In this document: positions 1 through 8,483 of the stretch, piece by piece
How the letters are laid out: each line of letters starts with the position of its first letter
Position numbering within the stretch: the stretch's first letter is position 1
DNA from: Angustibacter sp. Root456
GTDB lineage: Bacteria > Actinomycetota > Actinomycetes > Actinomycetales > Angustibacteraceae
Assembly (NCBI RefSeq): GCF_001426435.1
Contig: NZ_LMER01000017.1
Span: 62,436-126,435 of the forward strand
DNA: 64,000 nucleotides
Reading direction: 5' to 3'
Notes under the pieces: model-generated
Databases searched by the model: none
What the model saw: only the letters and a program-made list of their open reading frames with translations
Told to the model about the DNA's origin: nothing
Made by a program: the position numbers and the translations under genes

Positions 1-2537
1 GCGTGCGCTGCGGCGATGGCGGTCGCGCGCTGCAGGCAGCGGTGGGCCTCGCCGATGCGGCCGCGGTCCCAGTGGTCGATGCCGGACGCGAGGGCTGCGT
101 AGAGGTGGAGCACGGGGTCGGCGCGGCCGTCGACGTACTCGCGCAACGCCTCGACGCAGCGCGCGCTCTCGTCGAGCCGCAGCGACTGCGACGCGGCCGC
201 CCACCTGGCGTACAGCAGGTGCCCGACGTCGCGCGGGCGGTCGAGGCGACGCGCGAGCTGCTCACCTCGGGTGAACCACTCGGGGTCGCCGCCCGCGTAG
301 CCCACGCGGGCGGAGGCGACGGCGGCCAGTGCCGTCAACGCCTGCAGCTCCAGCGCGTCGAGCTGCGCGGACCGCGCCACCCCGGCCGCCAGCTCCAGAT
401 GCTGTTGGGCTGCGGTGTGCGCGTTCTTGGCGAGAGCCGCCTGCGCCGCGGCCAGCAGCGCGCCCGCCGTGCGCTCGGGGTCGGCGAGCGGGCCGGCCGA
501 CCACAGATGGAAGGCCAGCGGTTCGACGGCGGAGTCGGGGTGCACGGCCGCGAAGGCGTCGGCCACCTGCAGGTGCAGGCGGGGCGCGCTCAGCGGCGCA
601 GTGGTGCTGATCACGGCGTCGCGGACGAGGTCGTGGGCGAACCGCCACCAGCCGGCCCGCTGCGGGTGACTCACGAGCACGCCGTCGTCGACCGCGGGCC
701 CGAGCCGCTCGTAGGTGCTCGCCAGCGTGTCACCTGCGGCCGCCGCCAGCACCCGCAGGTCGACGTCGCGGCCCGACACCGCCGCCAGCCGCAGCAGGTC
801 GACGCAGTCCGCAGGCAGGCTCGCCAACCGCGCCCGGACGACGTCGAGCACCGATCTCGGCACCTCGGAGCCGACGTCCACCGTCGTGTCGCCACCGGTG
901 AGCCGGCCGGTGCGGTGCAGCAGCCGGGCCACCTCGCGCACGAAGAAGGCGTTGCCACCGGTGCGGGCGTGGATCGCCGACGCGGTGGCCTCATCGGGCT
1001 GCACACCCGTCTCCTGCTCGACGACCCGCGCCACGCCCTCCAGCGGCAGCGGCTCCAGGGCGATGCGCTCGTGGTGCCGTGAGCGGGCCAGCGCACCGAG
1101 GGCCTCAGCGAGCGGCCGGGCCGCGTGGGCGGTGGGCGGCCGCAGGCCCACCAGCAAGGCGGTTCCGGGGGGAAGGCGGGCGCCGAGGTGCTCCAGCAGG
1201 CTCAGTGACGCGTCGTCGGCCCAGTGCAGGTCGTCGACCACCAGGACGAGCGGGCCGCAACGGGCGACCCGGTGCACGAGCTGCACGAGCGCCTCGCTCT
1301 GGCGAAAGCTCGCGCTGGGGTCGGTGGCAGCGTCGGCCGGGCCCGGCGGGGTCTGCGCCCCCGGCGCCAGCAGGGTCGCCAGGGCAGGGTCGGCGGGGTC
1401 CGCGGCAGGCTCGTGCCCGACGCGCAGCGCGCCTGCCACCTGCACCCACGGCCACAGGGCCGGTGCTCCCGCGCCGTGGCTGCACCGGCCCCACACGACC
1501 TGCGCCCCGTGCTCCTCGGCGTACGTGGACGCCGCGGTGAGCAGGTGCGTCTTGCCGGCACCGGCCTCGGCCTCGACCACCGCCACGGCGTGCTGGCGGT
1601 CGACGGCCCGGTCGACCACCGAGACGAGGGTCTGCAGCTCGTGCACGCGCCCCACCGTGGGGTGGTCGCCGCCGGGCACGTCCGCGCGCGCGGCCGGGCT
1701 CGCGACCGCTGCGTCGGCCGGCTGGTGACGCTGAGCGGGCACCGCGGCTGCGGTGGGCGCCTCGACCACGACCAGCGCGGGGGCTTGAGCCAGCAGGTCG
1801 ACCTCGAGCCGCCGCAGCCGGGGGCCAGGGTCGACACCCAGCTGGTCGGCGAGCGCCCGCTTGCAGTCGGCCACCGCCTGCAGGGCGTCGCCCTGGCGTC
1901 CGCTGCGGTACAGGGCGATCGCGAGCATCGCCCACAGCTCCTCGTCGAGGGGGTCGGCGAGCGCCGCGGCACGCAGCTCGGGCTCGAGCAGACGGTGGTC
2001 GCCGCGCTGCAGGCGCACGTCGTACGACAGGCGCACCGCCGCGCGGTGCAGCCGGGCCAGGCGCACGCGGTCGGGCTCGCACCACGGTTCGCCCTCGAAG
2101 TCCGGCAGCAGCGGGGCGTAGGAGCCGAGCGCGTCGTCGAGGTCGGCGGCGGCGCCGGGCAGGTCACCGGCGTCGAGCCGTCGGCGGGCCTGGTCGACGA
2201 GCCGGCTGAACCGCCGGAAGTCGACGTCCTGCGGGCCGACCAGCAGCGCGTAGCCGGCGCCCCGGCGCACCAGCACCTGCGCCTGTTGGCGAGGTGCGCG
2301 GTCGGGCTCGAGCGCCCGTCGCAGCGTCGAGACGTAGGCGTGCAGCGACGCCTCGGCCCGCTGAGGCGGCGCGCCGCCCCAGACGTCGTCGACCAGGCGG
2401 TCGACCGAGACGGTGCGCCCCTCCTCGAGCAGCAGGACGGCGAGCAGCGCCCGCTGCTTGCGGGTGCCCAGGTCGAGGTGTCCGGCGGGCCCGACGACCT
2501 CGAGCCCGCCGAACGCGTGGTACTGCAGGGTGGCCAT
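1..2537 (-). CDS. SARP/BTAD-family transcriptional regulator with AAA ATPase (partial)
   Basis: Reads leftward off the window, leaving the first 845 codons. It starts MATLQYHAFGGLEVVGPAGH. An OmpR/PhoB-like winged-helix DNA-binding domain occupies about residues 1-95 and is followed by an all-helical BTAD domain (about 95-245, FRRFSRLVD to LGVDPGPRLRRLE). Next comes an ATPase module with a Walker A GAGKTHLL (Lys about 329) and a Walker B-like LVLVVDDLHWADD (about 430). The remainder is helical TPR-like sequence. This is the AfsR/MalT-like STAND regulator architecture common in actinomycetes, so it is expected to activate transcription in an ATP-dependent way. Its targets are unknown. The flavin oxidoreductase gene ends 48 bp upstream on the same strand and could be co-transcribed. 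A TACGCT hexamer lies 8 bp before the ATG. Confidence 0.9.
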   Translation of the reverse strand, partial: MATLQYHAFGGLEVVGPAGHLDLGTRKQRALLAVLLLEEGRTVSVDRLVDDVWGGAPPQRAEASLHAYVSTLRRALEPDRAPRQQAQVLVRRGAGYALLVGPQDVDFRRFSRLVDQARRRLDAGDLPGAAADLDDALGSYAPLLPDFEGEPWCEPDRVRLARLHRAAVRLSYDVRLQRGDHRLLEPELRAAALADPLDEELWAMLAIALYRSGRQGDALQAVADCKRALADQLGVDPGPRLRRLEVDLLAQAPALVVVEAPTAAAVPAQRHQPADAAVASPAARADVPGGDHPTVGRVHELQTLVSVVDRAVDRQHAVAVVEAEAGAGKTHLLTAASTYAEEHGAQVVWGRCSHGAGAPALWPWVQVAGALRVGHEPAADPADPALATLLAPGAQTPPGPADAATDPSASFRQSEALVQLVHRVARCGPLVLVVDDLHWADDASLSLLEHLGARLPPGTALLVGLRPPTAHAARPLAEALGALARSRHHERIALEPLPLEGVARVVEQETGVQPDEATASAIHARTGGNAFFVREVARLLHRTGRLTGGDTTVDVGSEVPRSVLDVVRARLASLPADCVDLLRLAAVSGRDVDLRVLAAAAGDTLASTYERLGPAVDDGVLVSHPQRAGWWRFAHDLVRDAVISTTAPLSAPRLHLQVADAFAAVHPDSAVEPLAFHLWSAGPLADPERTAGALLAAAQAALAKNAHTAAQQHLELAAGVARSAQLDALELQALTALAAVASARVGYAGGDPEWFTRGEQLARRLDRPRDVGHLLYARWAAASQSLRLDESARCVEALREYVDGRADPVLHLYAALASGIDHWDRGRIGEAHRCLQRATAIAAAH

Positions 2538-2545
2538 CGGCGCCG

Positions 2546-2551
2546 AGCGTA
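2546..2551 (-). promoter_or_regulatory. Putative leaderless -10 for the SARP regulator
   Basis: TACGCT on the - strand, 8 bp upstream of the ATG. It fits the window-wide pattern, with slightly longer spacing than the other examples. Confidence 0.4.
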
Positions 2552-2585
2552 CTGCCGCGCCCGGCGCCGAGGGAGGACCTTTTCG

Positions 2586-4004
2586 TCAGCCCCTCAGGTA
2601 CAAGCCGTGGCTGAAGCGGTCGTGCGGGTCGAGTGCGGCCTTGACCGCCTGCAGGCGGGCCAGGTGCGCCGCGCTGAACGCGCTCGCGGTGCGCTCCTGC
2701 TTCTCCTGGCCTTCGGTGAAGTTGAGGTACGTCGCGCCCGTGACGTGCGGGGCGAGGGCCGCGCGCGTGTGTCGCAGGTGAGCCTCCAGCGCCAGCCCCA
2801 CGTGCGCGTTCACCGGCATCCCGACCATCTCCAGCACGAACTCCGCCTGGCGGGCGAGGTCATTCGCCGCCTGGGCCGCACCGGCTCGGACGGCGCCCCC
2901 CATCTGGCGGACCTCGGCGAAGACCAGCAGCGGGGCTCGGCCGGGCGGAGGCACCGCGGCCTGCACGAGGACGTCGATCGCCGCGTCCGAGAGCGTGTCG
3001 AAGCACTCGGTCGTGACCATCGCCGGCAGGGGGTCGACCGGGTCCTGGCTGATGCTGTCGGCAGCGCTGAACGGCAGAGGCCCGAAGAGGTCCATCACCG
3101 GCGGGCGCCAGGCGCGCCACTCGTCCACGAGCGCCGCGCCCTCCTCGAGGTCGCCGCTCCAGCAGCCCCGCACCATGACGAACGACTGCCCGCGCAGCGG
3201 CTCCGGGACGTCGTCGATCGGGGGGAAGTTCATCAGCACCACCGACGACGTGAGGCGCTCGTCGGCTCCGTCGACCCAGTCGCGGTAGCGGCGCAGCACG
3301 TCGCGAGCCATGAAGGCCGGGTACAGCAGGTTGCCGGCGTACACCTCGGTCACCGGGTAGAGCTCGAGCACCATGCTCGTCACGACGCCCAGCGCACCGG
3401 CGCCACCACCCTTGAGGGCCCAGAAGACCTCGGGGTTCTCCTCGGCGCAGGCCACCAGCACCTCGCCGGTGGCGGTGACCAGCTCGAAGGAGCGGGCGCT
3501 GTCGGAGCACAGTCCGTAGCGGCGGCCCAGCCAGCCGAAACCCCCGCCGAGGGTGTAGCCGACCGCGCCGACGTCCGTCGTCGAACCGAGCAGCGGCGTG
3601 AGGCCGTGCTCCTGCGCGGCGGGCAGGACGGCGGCGAACTTGGCGCCGGCCTCGATGCGGGCGGTGCGGGCCTGCGGGTCGATCTGGACGCCGGTGAGCC
3701 GGCTGGTGACCAGCAGCAGCGCGCCGTCGGCCACCCGGGCCGTGCCGTGCCCGGTGGCCTGCACGGCCAGCGGCAGCTCGTGGTCGGCGGCGAAGCGGAC
3801 GGCGCGTGCGACGTCCTCGGTGTCGGCCGCCACGACGACCACGGCCGGGCGCTGCACGAGGGCCAGGTTGAAGCCCTGGCTGTGCTGCTCGTAGCCGTCG
3901 TCCCCCGCCACGAGGACGTCGCCGGTGACGGCGCGACGCAGGTCGGCGATCGACTCGGCGATCGACCCGGCGATCGACTCGGCGGGGGTGGGGGTGATGG
4001 TCAT
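2586..4004 (-). CDS. FAD-binding oxidoreductase, BBE/PCMH family
   Basis: 472 residues. The N-terminal half is a PCMH-type FAD domain: VVVAADTEDVARAVRFA, then QATGHGT with His about 86 as the probable 8-alpha FAD anchor, then the glycine-rich GAVGYTLGGGFGWL (about 147-160). The C-terminus has the BBE signature (YLNFTEGQEK, then LDPHDRF). The Cys that bicovalent berberine-bridge enzymes carry just before the VG..GG segment appears to be Thr, so mono-covalent flavin is more likely. The family oxidises sugars, alkaloids or polyketides; the substrate is not predictable here. The ATG is preceded by an AGGAG ribosome-binding site. The N-terminus ESIAGSIAESIADL comes from a 12-bp DNA repeat. It lies directly upstream of the SARP regulator on the same strand. 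Confidence 0.88.
   Translation of the reverse strand: MTITPTPAESIAGSIAESIADLRRAVTGDVLVAGDDGYEQHSQGFNLALVQRPAVVVVAADTEDVARAVRFAADHELPLAVQATGHGTARVADGALLLVTSRLTGVQIDPQARTARIEAGAKFAAVLPAAQEHGLTPLLGSTTDVGAVGYTLGGGFGWLGRRYGLCSDSARSFELVTATGEVLVACAEENPEVFWALKGGGAGALGVVTSMVLELYPVTEVYAGNLLYPAFMARDVLRRYRDWVDGADERLTSSVVLMNFPPIDDVPEPLRGQSFVMVRGCWSGDLEEGAALVDEWRAWRPPVMDLFGPLPFSAADSISQDPVDPLPAMVTTECFDTLSDAAIDVLVQAAVPPPGRAPLLVFAEVRQMGGAVRAGAAQAANDLARQAEFVLEMVGMPVNAHVGLALEAHLRHTRAALAPHVTGATYLNFTEGQEKQERTASAFSAAHLARLQAVKAALDPHDRFSHGLYLRG
3948..3983 (-). repeat. Three tandem 12-bp repeats in the oxidoreductase 5' end
   Basis: Copies read GATCGACTCGGC, GATCGACCCGGC and GATCGACTCGGC on the + strand. They are in frame and encode the repeated Ser-Ile-Ala tetrads near residues 8-20 of the oxidoreductase. 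Copy number could change without shifting the frame. Confidence 0.8.
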
Positions 4005-4079
4005 GCGGTGCTCCTGTGGTCCGTGGCGCCACCCCTCGGTGGCGGCCTGCGGACGACAGTGACCGACGTGACTTCGGTG

Positions 4080-4970
4080 CTACTTGGGGTCGACTTGGCT
4101 GCGGTCGACGCCGGCCTGGTCGCCAGCCTCACCGAGGTCGGCGACGGCGTCCGTGGGCTCGCCGACGTCGTGCGTGCTGTCAGCCGCGACGTCGGTGTCG
4201 ACCCCGGCGTCGAGCGGCGCCTCGAGGTCCTGCGGGGCGTCGTCCTCGTCCTCGGGGTCGCCGGGCAGCGACACGGTCTTACCGCGCTTGGCCGCCGCGA
4301 GCCGCTCCTTCATCGATGCCGCGTAGACGTCGACGTACTCCTGGCCGCCCAGCTGCATCAGCTCGTACATGATCTCGTCGGTGATCGAGCGCAGCACGAA
4401 ACGGTCGCCCTCGAGACCCTCGTAGCGGGAGAAGTCCAGCGGCTTGCCGATGCGCACGCCGATTCGGGTGATGCGCGGAAGCTTGCGGCCGATCGGCTGC
4501 GCCTTGTCGGTGCCCACCATCACGACGGGGATCACGGGGACCCCACCCTCGAGCGCCATGCGGGCCACGCCGGTCTTGCCCCGGTAGAGCCGCCCGTCGG
4601 GCGAGCGGGTGCCCTCGGGGTAGATGCCCAGCAGGTCACCCCTGCGCAGCACCTTCAACCCGGTGCGCAGCGCGGCCTCGCTGGCCCGGCCGCCCGAGCG
4701 GTCGACCGGCAGCTGGTCGGCGAGCTTGAAGAACAGCGCCGTCGCCCGGCCCTTCGCGCCCCGGCCGGTGAAGTAGTCGGCCTTGGCGAGGAACGTGACC
4801 TTCCGGTCGAGCAGCAGCGGCAGGAAGATCGAGTCGGAGAACGACAGGTGGTTGCTCGCGAGGATCGCGCCGCCCTCGGTGGGCACGTTGTCGACCCCGG
4901 TGACCCACGGCCGGAAGATCAGCCGGAGCAGCGGACCCAGCACGATCGTCTTCATCACCCAGTAGAACAC
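4080..4970 (-). CDS. plsC: 1-acyl-sn-glycerol-3-phosphate acyltransferase
   Basis: 296 residues from the preferred GTG. PlsC acylates lysophosphatidate at the membrane to make phosphatidate. It has the catalytic HX4D box NHLSFSD (His about 41, Asp about 46), the acceptor-binding EGTRSPDG (about 119-126), and the conserved YRGKTGVARMAL and VIPVVMVG blocks. A GGAGGAG ribosome-binding site lies 7 nt upstream of GTG 4970, and the resulting start VFYWVMKTIVLGPLL matches the usual N-terminus; an in-frame ATG at 5027 is the alternative. The last 65 or so residues are an acidic Asp/Ala-rich tail not needed for catalysis. From memory, the M. tuberculosis Rv2182c homologue also sits near ArsA, SRPBCC, fadD15 and pimB genes. 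Confidence 0.92.
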   Translation of the reverse strand: MFYWVMKTIVLGPLLRLIFRPWVTGVDNVPTEGGAILASNHLSFSDSIFLPLLLDRKVTFLAKADYFTGRGAKGRATALFFKLADQLPVDRSGGRASEAALRTGLKVLRRGDLLGIYPEGTRSPDGRLYRGKTGVARMALEGGVPVIPVVMVGTDKAQPIGRKLPRITRIGVRIGKPLDFSRYEGLEGDRFVLRSITDEIMYELMQLGGQEYVDVYAASMKERLAAAKRGKTVSLPGDPEDEDDAPQDLEAPLDAGVDTDVAADSTHDVGEPTDAVADLGEAGDQAGVDRSQVDPK

Positions 4971-5145
4971 CGGCCCGCTCCTCCCCTCGTGGCTCGTGTG
5001 GGTCGCTCGTCCGCGTCGGCGCGGCACGGTTCAGGTCGTTGCCCCGGTCACAACTGTCGCACGAACTCTAGGGCACCTCTCGACCACGGCCACGGGGCGT
5101 GGAACGATGCTGCGAAGGCCGGCGGAAGACCGTGAAGGAGCCCAC

Positions 5146-5892
5146 GTGCCCGTGATGCCCGGCGCCGAGCCGTTCGCCCACGACGGTGGTGACACCGGCG
5201 TGCTGCTGTGCCACGGGTTCACCGGCACTCCGCAGAGTCTGCGGCCCTGGGCGAGCGCGCTCGCCGCGGCCGGCCACACCGTGCGACTGCCCCGGCTGCC
5301 CGGTCACGGCACGAGCTGGCCGGAGATGAACCGCACCGAGTGGCCGGACTGGTTCGCCGAGGTCGACCGGGCGCTCACCGAGCTCGTCGGCCGGTGCGAC
5401 CGCGTGTTCGTGGGAGGCCTGTCGATGGGCGGCGCCCTCGCCCTGCGCCTCGCCCAGACCCGGCCCGCCGACGTCACCGGCCTGATGCTGGTCAACCCCG
5501 CCGTCACGCTGGGCGACCCCCGACTCAAGGCGCTGCCGGTGCTCAAGCACCTCGTGCCCTCGCTCGCGGGCATCGCCAGCGACATCGCCGCGTCGGGTAG
5601 CACCGAGCTGGCCTACGACCGCACCCCCCTCAAGGCGCTGCACTCGTTCGTGCGCGCCATGCGCGAGGTCGCCCGCGACCTGCCGCAGGTGACCCAGCCG
5701 CTGCTGCTCATGCACTCACCGCAGGACCACGTCGTGCCGGTCGCCAGCTCCGAGCTCGTGCTGGCCCGGGTGTCGAGCAAGGACGTCACCGAGCTGCTGC
5801 TCGAGCGCAGCTTCCACGTCGCGACCCTGGACCACGACGCGGACCTCATCGAGCGCGAGAGCCTCGCCTTCGTCCAGCGGCTGACAGGCTGA
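5146..5892 (+). CDS. Alpha/beta-hydrolase, carboxylesterase/monoacylglycerol lipase-like
   Basis: 248 residues. GTG 5146 is chosen because GAAGGAG lies 5 nt upstream; the open frame extends back to 4996, but that part has no family similarity. The oxyanion segment is CHGFTGTPQSLRP (about 22-34), the nucleophile elbow GLSMGG (Ser about 93), and the likely acid and base are Asp about 194 (SPQDHVVP) and His about 224 (RSFHVATLDHD). The size and HGFTG/GLSMGG signatures match Est30-type short-chain carboxylesterases. It is divergent from plsC, which fits a role in acyl-ester or lipid metabolism, but the natural substrate is unknown. The next gene starts 4 bp downstream. Confidence 0.88.
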   Translation: MPVMPGAEPFAHDGGDTGVLLCHGFTGTPQSLRPWASALAAAGHTVRLPRLPGHGTSWPEMNRTEWPDWFAEVDRALTELVGRCDRVFVGGLSMGGALALRLAQTRPADVTGLMLVNPAVTLGDPRLKALPVLKHLVPSLAGIASDIAASGSTELAYDRTPLKALHSFVRAMREVARDLPQVTQPLLLMHSPQDHVVPVASSELVLARVSSKDVTELLLERSFHVATLDHDADLIERESLAFVQRLTG

Positions 5893-5896
5893 CGCC

Positions 5897-6490
5897 ATGG
5901 CCCCCGAGCGCGACCACTCCGGAGGCGACGCGGACCTCGATGCCGCGTTCGCGGAGATCATTGCGGGCTGGGACACCGAGACGACCGACCCCGTGCCGCG
6001 CTGGCCTGCGTCGGAGGACACCGACACCCCGGCACCGCCCCGCGACCAGCCACCCGGGGCGTCGTCGATGGAGCAGATCCGCTACGTCCGCGACCACGGG
6101 CTGCCCACCCCGGAGCCGACCACCACGCAGCCGCCCGACCGCACTGGCGACAGGGCTGACGACGGGGCTAGTGACAGGGCTGACGACGGCGCCCGGCCGG
6201 TGGCTCCGACACCGGGCCCCCGCGACTGGGAGCTCGCCGAGGCAGGTGACGACCACTACCAGCCGCCCGAGCCGCCACCCCTCCCGCGCACCGACCTTTT
6301 CACCGGGCTGGCCTGGGCCGGGGTGCTGCTCGGTCCGGTGTTCCTGCTGTGCGCAGGGCTGTTCTGGCGGGACACGAGCCGGCTGTGGCTGGGACTGGCC
6401 GCCCTGGCGTTCATCGCCGGCTTCGCCGTCCTGGTGCTGCGGCTGCCCCCGACCCGCGACGACGGCGACGACGACGGCGCGGTGGTCTGA
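5897..6490 (+). CDS. Hypothetical membrane protein with disordered N-terminus
   Basis: 197 residues. The first 130 are acidic, Pro- and Asp-rich and probably disordered. The end carries two hydrophobic helices, TGLAWAGVLLGPVFLLCAGL and LWLGLAALAFIAGFAVLVLR, separated by a short basic loop (WRDTSR), followed by an Asp-rich tail. No catalytic motif is visible. A 24-bp duplication inside the gene encodes two RADDGA copies. It follows the esterase gene by 4 bp, so co-transcription is likely. Small two-helix proteins of this form are common in actinomycetes, but I do not recognise the family. Confidence 0.7.
   Translation: MAPERDHSGGDADLDAAFAEIIAGWDTETTDPVPRWPASEDTDTPAPPRDQPPGASSMEQIRYVRDHGLPTPEPTTTQPPDRTGDRADDGASDRADDGARPVAPTPGPRDWELAEAGDDHYQPPEPPPLPRTDLFTGLAWAGVLLGPVFLLCAGLFWRDTSRLWLGLAALAFIAGFAVLVLRLPPTRDDGDDDGAVV
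6149..6193 (+). repeat. 24-bp direct repeat inside the two-helix membrane protein gene
   Basis: The segment GACAGGGCTGACGACGG occurs at 6149 and again at 6173, exactly 24 bp apart and in frame. It gives two near-identical 8-residue acidic units. Confidence 0.75.
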
Positions 6491-6508
6491 GCCGACCCGA
6501 GGGTCTGG

Positions 6509-6514
6509 CAGGAT
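6509..6514 (+). promoter_or_regulatory. Putative leaderless -10 for the TIGR00300-family gene
   Basis: CAGGAT ends 6 bp before GTG 6521. No purine-rich ribosome-binding site is visible at the start. Confidence 0.4.
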
Positions 6515-6520
6515 CGGCGC

Positions 6521-7774
6521 GTGGCTGCTTCGGAGACCGTGGAGATCACTGGGCACCTGCTCGACAGCGGCGTGCTGTCGCGGTGCGTCGACGACGTCCG
6601 CTCGCTCGGCGGCGACTACGTCATCGAGCGGTTCGACGTCGGCAAGGACCACCACGACGAGTCGTACGCGCGGATCAGGCTGACCGCCGACGACGAGCAG
6701 CTGCTCGACTCGATCGTCATGCGGCTCAACACCTACGGCATCAACCTGGCCCACCCGGGCGATCCGACGCTGCGCGAGGTGAGCGCGGACGGCGTGTTCC
6801 CCGCCGACTTCTACTCCACCACCAACCTCGACACCCAGGTGCGCCTCGACGGCCGCTGGGTCGACGTCGCCCAGCCCGAGATGGACTGCGGCCTGCTCGT
6901 CACGGGCGATCCCGGCTCGCGGCGCGTGCGCACGGTGCCGGTGAGCGACGTGCGCACCGGTGACCTCGTCGTGTGCGGAGCATCCGGCGTGCGCGTGATC
7001 CAGCCGACACCGGATTTCCCCGACGACGGCCAGGTGTTCGAGTTCATGAACTCCGAGGTCTCCAGCGAGAAGCCGCAGGCGCTGCTCGTGCGCCAGATCG
7101 CTCAGGAGATGCGGACGGTCAAGGAGTCGGGCCGCAACGTGCTGTGGGTCGCCGGGCCGGCCGTGATCCACACCGGCGCCGCTCCGGCGATGGTCGCGCT
7201 GGTCGAGGCCGGATTCGTCGACGTCCTGTTCGGCGGCAACGCGATCGCGACGCACGACATCGAGTCCGCCCTCTACGGCACCTCGCTCGGCGTCGACCTG
7301 TCGAAGGGCCGCGGCGTCGAGCACGGTCACGAGCACCACATCCGCGCGATCAACCAGATCCGCGCCGCGGGGTCGATCGGCGCCGCGGTGGAGTCCGGGG
7401 TGCTCACCTCCGGCGTGATGCACGCGCTGGTGCGCGCCGGCAAGCCGTTCGTGCTCGTCGGTTCGGTGCGCGACGACGGCCCGCTGCCGGACGTCGTCAC
7501 CGACGTCATCGTGGGTCAGCGGCGCATGCGTGAGGCCCTCGACGGCGTCGGCTTCGCGATCATGGTCGCGACCATGCTGCACTCGGTGGCGACCGGCAAC
7601 CTGCTGCCGGCCTCGGTGCCGCTGGTGTGCGTCGACATCAACCCCGCCACCGTGACCAAGCTGGCCGACCGCGGGTCGTCGCAGGCGCGCGGCGTGGTGA
7701 CCGACATCGGGTTGTTCCTCGAGCAGCTGGCCGGTGAGCTCAACCCTGGATGGCGCGAACGCGCCCCCCACTGA
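6521..7774 (+). CDS. TIGR00300-family (LOR/SDH-like) protein, possible ornithine cyclodeaminase or arginine dihydrolase-type enzyme
   Basis: 417 residues. The first 90 residues form an ACT-like LOR/SDH region (EITGHLLDSGVLSRCVDDV). The rest is the Rossmann-like part, with GRNVLWVAGPAVIHTG, VDVLFGGNAIATHDIE, GRGVEHGHEHHIRAINQI and the conserved NPATVTKLADRGSSQA near the end. The family includes the archaeal ornithine cyclodeaminase and the C-terminal part of the cyanobacterial arginine-guanidine-removing enzyme, so amino-acid turnover in the cytoplasm is a reasonable expectation. The exact substrate is inferred, not shown. Its last 35 bp overlap the convergent EEP gene. Confidence 0.85.
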   Translation: MAASETVEITGHLLDSGVLSRCVDDVRSLGGDYVIERFDVGKDHHDESYARIRLTADDEQLLDSIVMRLNTYGINLAHPGDPTLREVSADGVFPADFYSTTNLDTQVRLDGRWVDVAQPEMDCGLLVTGDPGSRRVRTVPVSDVRTGDLVVCGASGVRVIQPTPDFPDDGQVFEFMNSEVSSEKPQALLVRQIAQEMRTVKESGRNVLWVAGPAVIHTGAAPAMVALVEAGFVDVLFGGNAIATHDIESALYGTSLGVDLSKGRGVEHGHEHHIRAINQIRAAGSIGAAVESGVLTSGVMHALVRAGKPFVLVGSVRDDGPLPDVVTDVIVGQRRMREALDGVGFAIMVATMLHSVATGNLLPASVPLVCVDINPATVTKLADRGSSQARGVVTDIGLFLEQLAGELNPGWRERAPH

Positions 7775-8483
7775 GGCGCAGGTCGACGACGACGGGCCGG
7801 TGGTCGCTCGCGGCGGTGAGCACGTCGGCGTCCAGGCCTTCACTGGCCCCGGCCACGTGGACGCCGACCACCTCGACTCCCGGCCCGACGAAGACCGCGT
7901 CGATGCGGCTGCGCGGACGCCGCGCCGGGAAGGTCGCGGCGCCCGTCGCGGCCACGTCGTGCAGCTGGGCGCCCAGCGCCGTCCACGAGGGGCCGCCCGG
8001 TAGCTCGTTGAGATCACCGGCGACCACGAGCGGCCCGGGCTGCGCCGCCCAGCGCTCGAGCACCCTGCCGACGTGACGCACCCGCTCCTCGGCCCGCAGC
8101 GACAGGTGCACCGACACCACGGTCAGCCGGGCGCCGTCCGCGGTGGCCACCGTCGCGGCCGCGACGCCGCGCCGCCGCGTCAGCCACCCCGTCACCGGCA
8201 GGCGGTGCGCCGCGGCCTCGACGACGTCCAGCCGCGGGTGCACGAGCACGGCGGTGCCGCCGCTGGCCCGGCCGCCACTGACCCAGCGCAGCGCGCTCTC
8301 GCGCGCCAGCCGGCGCAGCCGGTGCGCCGTGAGCGGCCGGCGCGGCGCCTCCTGCAGGCACAGGACGTCCGGGCGGCACGCGCGCACCACGTGGGCGACG
8401 GCGTCGCGGTCGTCGAGCAGGTCGCGCACGTTGTAGGTGACGACCCGGACGACGGCGCGACGATCCGGCGCCCGCTCAGCCAC
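7740..8483 (-). CDS. Endonuclease/exonuclease/phosphatase (EEP) family hydrolase
   Basis: 247 residues covering a complete EEP fold: VVTYNVRDLL with the first metal-site Asn, VLCLQEAP with the metal-binding Glu, VVSVHLSL, VVAGDLNELPGGPSW with catalytic Asp and Asn, and ASDHRPVVVDL with the terminal Asp-His pair. Members cleave phosphodiesters in DNA, RNA or small phosphorylated compounds. No signal peptide is present, so it is probably cytoplasmic. It is the last gene of the leftward operon and its start overlaps the ROK kinase stop by 8 bp. Confidence 0.88.
   Translation of the reverse strand: MAERAPDRRAVVRVVTYNVRDLLDDRDAVAHVVRACRPDVLCLQEAPRRPLTAHRLRRLARESALRWVSGGRASGGTAVLVHPRLDVVEAAAHRLPVTGWLTRRRGVAAATVATADGARLTVVSVHLSLRAEERVRHVGRVLERWAAQPGPLVVAGDLNELPGGPSWTALGAQLHDVAATGAATFPARRPRSRIDAVFVGPGVEVVGVHVAGASEGLDADVLTAASDHRPVVVDLRLSGGRVRAIQG

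Noticed and set aside
1224-5135. A 1303-codon open frame on the + strand
   Set aside because: It is the mirror of three real leftward genes (regulator, oxidoreductase, plsC). Its translation is His/Arg/Gln-rich with no domain; such long antisense frames are normal in DNA this rich in GC.
5846-8017. A 723-codon leftward frame
   Set aside because: Antisense to the two-helix protein and the TIGR00300 gene; composition is shadow-like, and its end is out of frame with the real EEP gene.
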